From Clostridiales bacterium UBA6114 (lineage in GTDB: Bacteria; Bacillota; Clostridia; Oscillospirales; Butyricicoccaceae): a stretch of DNA of 58,645 nucleotides. Under the pieces are notes generated by a model. That model searched no databases, was not told the origin of the DNA, and saw only the letters and a program-made list of their open reading frames with translations. Both the position numbers and the translations under genes were made by a program. This document shows, piece after piece, positions 16,225-23,619 of this stretch; position 1 is the stretch's first letter; the number at the start of each line of letters is the position of its first letter. The stretch spans positions 31,034 through 89,678 of the forward strand of contig DIWE01000014.1 in assembly GCA_002423435.1 (NCBI GenBank). The letters are read 5' to 3'.

Positions 16225-16944
16225 ATGAGAATTGACTCGGAAAAATGTGTGGGGTGCGGGCAGTGTATACCCTATTGCCCGGTCAGCTGCATCACGAAGG
16301 CAGGTGACATTTGTGTGATTGACGAGGAGGAGTGTGTGGACTGCAGCGTGTGCCGCCGGGCGGAGGTTTGCCCGACAGACGCGCTTTTTATGCCGCCCGA
16401 ATGCTTCGAATACCCTCGCGCCATACGGATGCAGTTCAGCGATCCGGGCGTTCAGCACCCTCATCTCAAGGCATGGGGCCGCGGCACGGAAGAGGCAAAG
16501 ACGAACGATGTCGTGGCGAAATTTCGCAGGGGCGAATACGGCCTGCTTCTTGAGTTCGGCAGGCCGTGTACCGGAACCAGATTTACGGAAGTCGAAAAGA
16601 TCACCGTGGCGATGCAGGAATTAGGGATACCCTTTATCGAGGATAACCCTATCTTCGGTTTGCTGGAAGAAGACGGCTCGGGACATATCAAAAAGGAATA
16701 TGTAAACGAGAAGGTCCTTTCCGCCATTGTGGAAACAAAGTGCAGGGCGGAGGATTTAGAGTACATCCTCGGCGGTCTTCTGCCCGTGCTGGACAATGTG
16801 AAGACGGTCGTTTCCGTGGGGTTGGTAACCAGGTTTGCCGATGACGGAAGCCTTCCCGTCATTGAAACGTTGAAATCGCTCGGTATTGAGGTGCGGCCAA
16901 ACGCAAAAATCAACGTCGGGCTGGGCCGGCCGCTGATTGACTGA
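16225..16944 (+). CDS. Ferredoxin-domain protein with unassigned C-terminal domain
   Basis: A 239-residue protein with two iron-sulfur motifs near the N-terminus: CVGCGQCIPYCP (CxxCxxCxxxCP) and CVDCSVCRRAEVCP (CxxCxxCx5CP). This is a bacterial 2[4Fe-4S] ferredoxin domain, residues 1-58. The remaining 180 residues, from about PRAIRMQFSDPGVQHPHLKA on, form a separate domain I do not recognise; it is rich in alternating strands and helices (TVVSVGLVTRFADDG, LKSLGIEVRPNAKINVGLGR). ATG at 16225 has AAAGGAGG 8 bases upstream. It follows the YhcH gene in the sigma-54 operon and precedes an unknown protein by 14 bases. It probably passes electrons in the pathway or belongs to a redox complex with its neighbour. 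Confidence 0.8.
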   Translation: MRIDSEKCVGCGQCIPYCPVSCITKAGDICVIDEEECVDCSVCRRAEVCPTDALFMPPECFEYPRAIRMQFSDPGVQHPHLKAWGRGTEEAKTNDVVAKFRRGEYGLLLEFGRPCTGTRFTEVEKITVAMQELGIPFIEDNPIFGLLEEDGSGHIKKEYVNEKVLSAIVETKCRAEDLEYILGGLLPVLDNVKTVVSVGLVTRFADDGSLPVIETLKSLGIEVRPNAKINVGLGRPLID

Positions 16945-16958
16945 TTGGAGGAGACAGA

Positions 16959-17576
16959 ATGAGCCATTCATTACATCGTTACGGTACTTACGAATCCCTG
17001 AAAAACGATTACTGCATCTATGCGAGGTGTGCAAAAGGAGTAAACCGGGATCATCCGGGCGACAAGCTGAGAAAAATTCTTTCGATTTATCTGTCGGAGG
17101 AATATGTAAACTTCGGTTCCAGCCATGCGGGGAAAAATATCCTTAACGGGCTTGAGCCGGAGGAATACGCGAAAACGTTGGATAACTCCTATGGGATCAT
17201 CTCCACATTCGCAAAGAGAAGCGCTGTTGCGGGCGTCCTCAAAAAGATCCGCGACGCCGAGCTCGGCGTATCCATTGTCGTCAGCGGCCTGATCGATCAG
17301 GTTGTCGATATCGCGCGCGAATGCAATCTGAAACCGCATACGGCGACGTTGTCGCTGGGAATCTATGGGGATCGGTCACTGCTTGCGAAGGGTGAGACAC
17401 TGATGATAACAACCATGTGCGGCCATTCGCAGGTGGGCACCAATCTGGTCGAGTCGGTCCGGGAAAAGGTAAAAAACAAACAGCTGACGCCCGAAGAGGC
17501 GGCCAGGATTCTTTCCAAGCCATGTCCCTGCGGCATTTTCAACACTGTGCGATGCGCCGAACTGATCGGCAAGTAA
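16959..17576 (+). CDS. Unrecognised Cys-containing protein, 205 aa
   Basis: I do not recognise this family. The protein is soluble, without a signal peptide. Cysteines occur in three places: DYCIYARCAKG near residue 20, MCGHSQVGTN near residue 150, and KPCPCGIFNTVRC near the C-terminus. Such spacing could bind an iron-sulfur cluster or a metal. The middle part, ELGVSIVVSGLIDQVVDIAR, reads like an alpha-beta fold. ATG at 16959 follows GGAGGAGACAGA. Lying directly behind the ferredoxin-domain gene in the RraA operon, it probably works with that protein. A gap of more than 300 bases separates it from tctC. Confidence 0.75.
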   Translation: MSHSLHRYGTYESLKNDYCIYARCAKGVNRDHPGDKLRKILSIYLSEEYVNFGSSHAGKNILNGLEPEEYAKTLDNSYGIISTFAKRSAVAGVLKKIRDAELGVSIVVSGLIDQVVDIARECNLKPHTATLSLGIYGDRSLLAKGETLMITTMCGHSQVGTNLVESVREKVKNKQLTPEEAARILSKPCPCGIFNTVRCAELIGK

Positions 17577-17910
17577 GCTTTGGTTAAATACAGGCGCTCC
17601 GTTCCGCTTTTTCAGCCGTTTCAGCCCCTGCCCGGCAAATAAACCATGCTCTTCCCTCCGTATTCGGACGTGTTGAAAAAGCGGAAATTTTCGCTGATAC
17701 GGCAAATTTCCCGGGAAAGCGTCACAGGGATTTACCTTTAAGCTGCATTCACAGCTCTGCTTATTACAGATTATTGGAGGGCTTCCGCATGCCCTTTCCG
17801 GGGGGAGAACCCCCGGCCGCGGCGGCGGAAGGGCCGGAAATGACCCGCGGCACGAGGCGTGGGTTTGAAAGATTTAAAAAATAAACGAGTACGGTTGAGA
17901 AAGGATGAAA
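17577..17910 (+). other. 334-base gap with two inverted repeats
   Basis: No gene seen. CCGCTTTTTCA (about 17603-17613) pairs with TGAAAAAGCGG (about 17673-17683), and CCGGGGG/CCCCCGG forms a tight hairpin near 17799-17817. Neither has a T run. They may shape or attenuate transcription between the enzyme genes and the transporter genes; no separate promoter is clear. Confidence 0.4.
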
Positions 17911-18909
17911 GTGCAAATGAAAAAGGCATTATTATTGGTCTTGATATTTACGCTGATCTTCACATTCGGCAGCTGTTCAAGCGATCAAGGCGCATCAGCT
18001 CAAACGGAGTCCTGGAAACCGACTGAAAATATCGAATTTGTGTGCCATTCCTCGCCCGGCGGCGGCAGCGACCTGATGGCGAGATCGGTATCGCAATACA
18101 TGGCTTCCGAGAATATCATCGATGCCACGATCTATGTAAACAACCTCACCGGCGCAAACGGAGTAAAAGCATTCACCTATACATATGAGCACGCCGGGGA
18201 CCCCTATATATTCCAGACGGCGCCCTCCGGATTCTTTGTCTCGGCGATCACCGGGCAGATGAGTATGAAAATCGACGATTTTACCATGCTGGCCGTCCTT
18301 GGAACGGATACGCTCGCCCTTTGTACAAGTACCGACAGCGGCATCACGTCGCTTGAGCAGGTGGTCGACGCCAGTAAGGCGAATCCGAAAAGCATCTCCT
18401 GCGGCACCGGCAGCGCCGGTTCGTCAGGCTCCTGCGCAAGCATCATTTTTGAAAAAGCAGCGGGCATCGAGTTAAACAACGTTCCGTTCGACGGCGGCGG
18501 AGAAGCTTTGGTCGCCGTGATGGGCAATCAAATCGACGTATCCTGGCACGATTACTCCGAGGTGGCGGGCGGACTCCAAAGCGGTATGCTGAAGCTTCTC
18601 GCCGTCGCAAATACGGACAGATCGGCCGCCGCTCCCGATACCCCCACATTCAAGGAGCTCGGCTACGACGTCGTCTTTGAGGTCCCCAGGGCGATCGTTA
18701 TGCCGCCCGATATCCCGAAGGAAGCGTACGATTTTTATGTGGACGCTTTCACAAAACTGGACGCAAGCGAAACGTGGCAAAAAAATTATCTGGAAGCGAA
18801 TTATATAACCCCCAAGTTTGCCGCCGGAGATGACGCTGTCGAGGTGTTCCAGGACTTTTATAACGTAATCCATGATATCTACGCGCAAATCGGTCTGGCT
18901 GTAGATTGA
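17911..18909 (+). CDS. tctC: TctC-family substrate-binding lipoprotein
   Basis: The extracytoplasmic solute receptor of a tripartite tricarboxylate transporter. KKALLLVLIFTLIFTFGSCS is a lipoprotein signal with Cys after FGS. The mature protein shows TctC/Bug features: ENIEFVCHSSPGGGSDLMAR near the N-terminus, NNLTGANGVKAF, and GTGSAGSSGSCAS, the loop that holds the substrate carboxylate. About 332 residues, the normal size. GTG at 17911 is used because AAAGG lies 6 bases upstream; ATG at 17905 (no spacing) and ATG at 17917 (12 bases) are alternatives. The ligand is not predictable, but the family binds organic acids. Confidence 0.9.
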   Translation: MQMKKALLLVLIFTLIFTFGSCSSDQGASAQTESWKPTENIEFVCHSSPGGGSDLMARSVSQYMASENIIDATIYVNNLTGANGVKAFTYTYEHAGDPYIFQTAPSGFFVSAITGQMSMKIDDFTMLAVLGTDTLALCTSTDSGITSLEQVVDASKANPKSISCGTGSAGSSGSCASIIFEKAAGIELNNVPFDGGGEALVAVMGNQIDVSWHDYSEVAGGLQSGMLKLLAVANTDRSAAAPDTPTFKELGYDVVFEVPRAIVMPPDIPKEAYDFYVDAFTKLDASETWQKNYLEANYITPKFAAGDDAVEVFQDFYNVIHDIYAQIGLAVD

Positions 18910-18980
18910 GGACACGCGGCATTCACGGACTCTTTTCGGATCAATGCCTTATATGCATATTTTAAGAATCGGGAGGTGAA

Positions 18981-19520
18981 TTGCAATTTGCGGGGGAGCT
19001 CGTCCCCCGCAATTGTGCAGGCTTTATGGATATTATACTTGGGCTGTCATCCTTCGCGCTGGGGACGGCAATATATTTTTACTCCCATCAATATGATGAT
19101 TATCTGTATGACATGGTTGGCGGCGGAGCGTTTCCAAGGCTGCTCGCGGTGATCTTTATTATTTGCGGCATCGTGATCGTCCTGGAATATTTCATGAAGG
19201 CGAGAAAGGGCAGGCCCCCAAAAGCGCGCTTGCCGGAAGAAGATACAAAACCGGAAGAAAACGGCGGAAAAACACAGACGGGCGGCGACAACAGGCTGGT
19301 TATCCAGTCCGCCGTTTGCATTTTGGTCTATCTCCTTATTATGGAAACCGTCGGATATGTTGTTTCAACCTTTCTTTTGTCGGTCTCATTGCTCTATTTG
19401 CTGAAAATCAGAAACTGGAAGAAGTTATTACTGTACTCCGGGGTTAATGTCGCGGTTTTATACTTGATTTTCGGAGTACTTCTTCAGGTAAGGCTTTCTT
19501 CCGGCAGTATATTGATATGA
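18981..19520 (+). CDS. tctB: TctB-family small membrane subunit
   Basis: The small membrane component of the tripartite tricarboxylate transporter. Four hydrophobic segments: FMDIILGLSSFALGTAIYF, LLAVIFIICGIVIVLEYFM, VCILVYLLIMETVGYVV and LLYSGVNVAVLYLIFGVLL. A charged loop of about 35 residues (KARKGRPPKARLPEEDTKPE) separates helices 2 and 3, as usual. The start is taken as TTG at 18981 behind GGGAGGTG, but the spacing is short; ATG at 19026 would also give a complete protein. It sits between tctC and tctA. Confidence 0.85.
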   Translation: MQFAGELVPRNCAGFMDIILGLSSFALGTAIYFYSHQYDDYLYDMVGGGAFPRLLAVIFIICGIVIVLEYFMKARKGRPPKARLPEEDTKPEENGGKTQTGGDNRLVIQSAVCILVYLLIMETVGYVVSTFLLSVSLLYLLKIRNWKKLLLYSGVNVAVLYLIFGVLLQVRLSSGSILI

Positions 19521-19536
19521 GTGGGAGGGTTGGGCT

Positions 19537-21057
19537 TTGATTGATAGTATAATCACGGGAATGCAGACCGCATTTCTGCCCGTATCGCTGCTGTTTACGG
19601 CTTTAGGCGTGGCCATAGGCATTCTCGGGGGAGCCATGCCGGGAATCAACGGCGCGATTACAACCGCGCTGGTGCTTCCGTTTACCTTTCATATGGAGCC
19701 GGAACAGGCGCTGATGCTGCTTTTGGGAATTTATATAGGCGTGCAGTATGGCGGCTCAATCCCCGCGATATTGATCGGGACGCCGGGCACCCCGGCCGCG
19801 GGAGCCACGCTTATCGACGGCTTTCCCCTGCGCCAGCAGGGCAAGGCGGGCCTTGCGCTCTATACGTCGCTGGTATCGAGTTCGATCGGCACGATCATCA
19901 GCGGATTCGTCCTGATTTTAATAGCGCTTCCTCTTGCGAAGGCCGCGCTTTCGTTCGGCCCGGCCGAATACTTCGCGCTGGGCGTATTGGGACTGACCAT
20001 GATTGTAAGCCTGTCCGAGGAAAACATATTCAAAGGCCTGTTTGCAGGAGCCCTGGGGCTTTTACTGTCCACGGTCGGGATGGACGAGTTTTTGGGCGTG
20101 TCGCGCTTTGGGTTCGGGCTTGTGGATCTGGCGTCGGGTATAGACCCGGTTCCCGCGATGATGGGCTTTTTTGCGCTCGGGCAGATGTTCATGGATTTCT
20201 GGAAGCCGCCGCAGCTCGAAAGCGTTGAAGGCAAGGTAAAGATGAAGCGCTTTGAAAAGGGCGTTTTCCGAAGACTTCTCCCCACAACGATTTTTTCGGG
20301 GATCATCGGCGTCATCATCGGCGCCCTGCCCGGCACCGGGGCATCGGTTGCCAGCTTTGTGGCGTACAACCAGGTAAAGCAGATGTCCAAAAACAGCCAT
20401 GAATTCGGAAGCGGGAGGCTGGAGGGCGTCGCGGCGTCCGAAGCGGCGAACAACGGCGTTACGGGCGGCGCGCTCATTCCCATGCTGGGCCTCGGCATAC
20501 CCGGTTCCGGAACCACGGCGGTCATGCTGAGCGCGCTCATCATCCACGGCGTAACCCCGGGGCCGAACCTTTTCATCAGCAACCCCGAAATTCCTTACAG
20601 CATGTTTATCACCGTCTTTTCCGCGACGCTGTTTATGTTCCTTTTCGGTTTACTGTATACGCGCTTGTTTCTCAGGATCGTACTTCTTCCGCAGTCGATA
20701 TTGAACAGTACCATTGTTCTCATCGTTTTAACCGGCGCATATGCTGTGGAAAGGGATGTCTTCGACATTATCCTGGTTTTGCTCTTCGGCTTTATAAGCT
20801 ATCTGCTCAGACGCTGCAAGATTCCGATTACGCCGATTATCCTCGGCCTGGTGCTGGGCGGAACGGTCGAACGCTCCATGAGAAGGGCGCTTATTATTTC
20901 TCACGGAAGCTGGTCAACCTTCTTCATAAGGCCGATCAGCTGCATAATGTTCATCCTGGCCGCTCTGACGCTTGTCGCTATTATCTGGAAGACATACATC
21001 AAAAAAGGAAGCAGCACGGGTTCGGCAAACAAAGATGAGAAAACCGCGAAGGTATAA
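19537..21057 (+). CDS. tctA: TctA-family transporter permease
   Basis: The large permease of the tripartite tricarboxylate transporter (506 residues, about 12 membrane segments). Family motifs are present: GGAMPGINGAITTALVLPFT near the N-terminus, IYIGVQYGGSIPAILIGTPG TPAA, and in the second half GALPGTGASVASFVAYNQ and MLGLGIPGSGTTAVMLSALI. It uses ion gradients to import acids delivered by TctC. The start is TTG at 19537 with GGGAGGG 7 bases upstream. The intact C, B, A set indicates a working transporter. Confidence 0.95.
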   Translation: MIDSIITGMQTAFLPVSLLFTALGVAIGILGGAMPGINGAITTALVLPFTFHMEPEQALMLLLGIYIGVQYGGSIPAILIGTPGTPAAGATLIDGFPLRQQGKAGLALYTSLVSSSIGTIISGFVLILIALPLAKAALSFGPAEYFALGVLGLTMIVSLSEENIFKGLFAGALGLLLSTVGMDEFLGVSRFGFGLVDLASGIDPVPAMMGFFALGQMFMDFWKPPQLESVEGKVKMKRFEKGVFRRLLPTTIFSGIIGVIIGALPGTGASVASFVAYNQVKQMSKNSHEFGSGRLEGVAASEAANNGVTGGALIPMLGLGIPGSGTTAVMLSALIIHGVTPGPNLFISNPEIPYSMFITVFSATLFMFLFGLLYTRLFLRIVLLPQSILNSTIVLIVLTGAYAVERDVFDIILVLLFGFISYLLRRCKIPITPIILGLVLGGTVERSMRRALIISHGSWSTFFIRPISCIMFILAALTLVAIIWKTYIKKGSSTGSANKDEKTAKV

Positions 21058-21086
21058 TTATCGACCCGCGCAATTCGTGCGAAACC

Positions 21087-21148
21087 GGGGGTATCGGATA
21101 CCCCCTGGAGAACCAAAATGGGTTTTGCCTTTTGGCAAAACTCATTTT
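21087..21148. repeat. Two adjacent palindromes after tctA
   Basis: GGGGGTATC-GGATACCCCC (about 21087-21105) followed by AAATGGGTTTTGCC/GGCAAAACTCATTT (21117-21148). The first palindrome and its CTGGAGA tail match the reverse complement of the palindrome at 8363-8383 with about two differences in 26 bases, so it belongs to a dispersed repeat family. It may also weaken or end transcription after tctA. Confidence 0.6.
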
Positions 21149-21194
21149 AAATGCCACTATGGATTTACAGACACAGAACTTTGAGGTACTTCAT

Positions 21195-22268
21195 ATGGAT
21201 GATTTACTGCTGACGTTTTCCGTGGGGCTTTTGTGCGGATTTGCATTTCTCAAGGCAAAGGTTCCGGGCGGGATGATGGTGGGATCTATTTTTGGCGTCG
21301 CGATTTTAAGCATTGTGTTTGAAAGGGCTTATATGCCGGGCTTTGCCAGATTTATCGCGCAGGTTACAGCCGGGGCGTTTATCGGGTGCACGGTTGAAAA
21401 AAGCGATCTTGCCCGCATGAAGGGCATCTATAAGCCGGCTCTCGTTATAACGGTATTTATGCTTGCCACCAATTTGTTGTTAGGCATGATTATCAGTTGG
21501 GTCAGCCCGTTGAATCTGCAGACCGCATTCTTCAGCGCCGTCCCGGGAGGAATGAGCGACATCCCGATTATCGCGGCCGATCTGGGGGCGGACGTGCCGA
21601 AGGTAGCCGTTTTGCAATTTGTGAGGATGGTCGCCGGCGTCGGTGTTTTCCCGGGCGTTATTGCAATGGGGAAAAAGCGCGCTCACGCCGTTTCCGAAGA
21701 AAACCCTCAAGAGGAGCATCCGGCGGCGTTGGAGGAAAACCCGCCCCAGCAAAGTGCAACTCCGCACGGCATCCGCACCGTTTGGCCCGTTTTTTTATGC
21801 GCCGGCGTCACCGGGCTTATCGGCGCGGTACTGAAAGTCCCCGCCGGCGCGATGTCGTTTTCAATGGTGGGCGTTATTATTCTTAAGCTGGCAGGCATTC
21901 CCGTAAGCATGCCGCTGCTCGCCAAACGCATCGCGCAGGTGCTCGCGGGGGCCTATATCGGATGCTCAATCGGATACGAGGATGTTCTGGAGCTTAAATA
22001 CCTTGTGCTTCCGTCGCTTGTTTTGCTGGCGGGCTATTTCTTAAACTGCTGGATTGTCGGGCATTTGCTGTCAAAACGGTTCGGCATGCTTCCGGAGGAG
22101 GGGATGCTGGCCGCGACTCCCGCAGGCGCGAGCGATATGGCGCTGATTTCATCGGATATGGGTGTGCAAAGCGCCGATCTCATCGTGCTTCAAATCATAC
22201 GAAAGCTGGTGGTTGTTATGCTTTTCCCGCCAATAATCTGTTGGCTGGTCGCCTTGTCCGGAGGATGA
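21195..22268 (+). CDS. AbrB-family (PF05145) membrane protein
   Basis: A 357-residue membrane protein built of two similar halves, each with about five helices. Duplicate motifs are SAVPGGMSDIPIIAADLGAD in the first half and AATPAGASDMALISSDMGVQ in the second, each followed by VLQ(F/I)(V/I)R. This duplication defines the family named AbrB/ammonia monooxygenase in databases; it is not the DNA-binding AbrB. Genes of this kind are often found next to tripartite tricarboxylate transporters, as here. A hydrophilic loop (residues about 157-190) separates the halves. ATG at 21195 has GAGGTACTTCAT upstream. Confidence 0.85.
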   Translation: MDDLLLTFSVGLLCGFAFLKAKVPGGMMVGSIFGVAILSIVFERAYMPGFARFIAQVTAGAFIGCTVEKSDLARMKGIYKPALVITVFMLATNLLLGMIISWVSPLNLQTAFFSAVPGGMSDIPIIAADLGADVPKVAVLQFVRMVAGVGVFPGVIAMGKKRAHAVSEENPQEEHPAALEENPPQQSATPHGIRTVWPVFLCAGVTGLIGAVLKVPAGAMSFSMVGVIILKLAGIPVSMPLLAKRIAQVLAGAYIGCSIGYEDVLELKYLVLPSLVLLAGYFLNCWIVGHLLSKRFGMLPEEGMLAATPAGASDMALISSDMGVQSADLIVLQIIRKLVVVMLFPPIICWLVALSGG

Positions 22269-22395
22269 GCCCGCTTTCTATAGGTGAAACAAATTTCAGG
22301 CCTGCGTACATAAACTGGGCGCGCCGCAATCCGTTTTTGAAAACGTTTTGCGGCCCGCCCATGACAGTTTTAATCCGGTTGTTTCCAACGCTTTA

Positions 22396-23052
22396 TCAGG
22401 CTATCTTAAATTCCGCGCTGAAATATTTATTTTCGTCCGGGTGGATGTAAACGCTTTTGACAATGCGGTATTCGCCCGGCTCGAGCTTGCCGTACAGCCA
22501 TTCCCAATCGACGTCGAGCTTCAGAATCCCGTCTTTGTCCGGCAAGAGTCCCTCGTCGGTAAAGCCGTAATCGCCCTCGACCACGACGGGCAGCGCCGTC
22601 CATTGATCATCCGTTTTCTTTTGGAGCTCATACCACTGGCCGTAGGTGTACGGTTCGTCGTTTGTGTCGCGTATAAAAAGCGTCAGCCCGGTCGGCGTGA
22701 CGGTGCCGTCCTCGACGGTCATGGACACCCCTTCGATTTCGTTGGAGGCCGGAGCTACAAGCTCAATCGCGGTCGCCGTGACCTGCACCGGATAGGACTC
22801 GCGGATCTCGGGCAGGATGGTTATTTTTACCGTCTGGCCGACGGTAAGATCAAAACCGATCCGAAGTCCGCCGATGCCGACGCTGGCCTTGTCAAACCCC
22901 ACGTCGTCCGACGTCGAGACAAGGATCGAATTGTCGTAAAGCTCCTCGATAACGGCGGTAAAGGTGATGTTTTCGTCCGATTCGGCGCCGCATCCGGAAA
23001 AGAGAGCTGCGAATAGAAAAGTGCATATCAAAAAGGCCGATAGGCGGTTCAT
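22396..23052 (-). CDS. Ig-like-domain lipoprotein
   Basis: A 218-residue surface lipoprotein. LSAFLICTFLFAALFSGCG is the lipoprotein signal. Residues about 25-95 (FTAVIEELYDNSILVSTSDD) look like a small OB-type domain as in DUF3221 proteins. Residues from about 110 (GVSMTVEDGTVTPTGLTLFI, then YTYGQWYELQKK and LDVDWEWLYGKLEPGEYRIV) match the bacterial Ig-like Big_14 pattern found in many clostridial lipoproteins. ATG at 23052 has GGAGGTGACCGAC upstream. It is transcribed away from the BlaI/M56 pair, with which its promoter region may be shared. Confidence 0.8.
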   Translation of the reverse strand: MNRLSAFLICTFLFAALFSGCGAESDENITFTAVIEELYDNSILVSTSDDVGFDKASVGIGGLRIGFDLTVGQTVKITILPEIRESYPVQVTATAIELVAPASNEIEGVSMTVEDGTVTPTGLTLFIRDTNDEPYTYGQWYELQKKTDDQWTALPVVVEGDYGFTDEGLLPDKDGILKLDVDWEWLYGKLEPGEYRIVKSVYIHPDENKYFSAEFKIA

Positions 23053-23158
23053 GTCGGTCACCTCCTGAAAAGTAACTGTCATTTTGACGCGGTAAAATTA
23101 AGATTGGTTCCACGGCCCAAATATATTCATAAATAAAGGCGGCGAGCGCAAAAAATAT

Positions 23159-23210
23159 GGTTGACACTTGTTATCCTGCTGTGCTACACTAAAGGCGACA
23201 AATGTCAACC
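23159..23210 (+). promoter_or_regulatory. blaI promoter with large operator dyad
   Basis: TTGACA (23161-23166) and TACACT (23185-23190) are 18 bases apart. GGTTGACACTTGT (23159-23171) is the inverted complement of ACAAATGTCAACC (23198-23210) with one mismatch, so each half covers one side of the core promoter. The right half includes GACAAATGTC, close to the TACA-N2-TGTA type of BlaI site. This is the expected layout for BlaI autorepression. Confidence 0.75.
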
Positions 23211-23229
23211 AACATGGGGAGGGCTTGCC

Positions 23230-23619
23230 TTGAATCAGAAAACAGGTCTGTCGGACGGCGAATGGAAATTGATGAATTTGCTGTGGGAGGACCCTCCGCG
23301 CACGATTGCGCAGCTTGTTTTTGCGTTAAGGGACGATACGGGATGGACAAAGGGAACCGTTTTTATGATGCTCTCGCGCATGGCGGACAAGGGTGCGGTC
23401 CGCTTTGAGCAGGCCGGGCGCTCCAAGTTCTTTTATCCCGTTTGGAAAAAGGAGGACGCCGCGCACTGCGAGACCGAAAGCTTTCTGATGAAGGTCTACG
23501 GCGGCAGCGTCGGGCTGATGGTGGCGTCGATGGCGGGGCAGAAGGCGCTGACAAAGGGCGACATCGACGAGCTTTACGCCATTTTGCGCAAGGCGGAAAG
23601 GGAGGCGGGCAATGATTGA
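23230..23619 (+). CDS. BlaI/MecI-family repressor
   Basis: A 129-residue winged-helix repressor. LSDGEWKLMNLLWEDPPRTI and GWTKGTVFMMLSRMADKGAV are the conserved DNA-binding part, and the C-terminal helices serve dimerisation. It starts at TTG 23230 with GGGGAGGGC upstream; no ATG is near. The stop overlaps the start of the M56 gene by 8 bases. The pair follows the BlaI/BlaR1 plan in which the membrane protease senses a signal and relieves repression, but no beta-lactamase or PBP gene is adjacent, so the regulated genes may be just this pair and the divergent lipoprotein. Confidence 0.92.
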   Translation: MNQKTGLSDGEWKLMNLLWEDPPRTIAQLVFALRDDTGWTKGTVFMMLSRMADKGAVRFEQAGRSKFFYPVWKKEDAAHCETESFLMKVYGGSVGLMVASMAGQKALTKGDIDELYAILRKAEREAGND

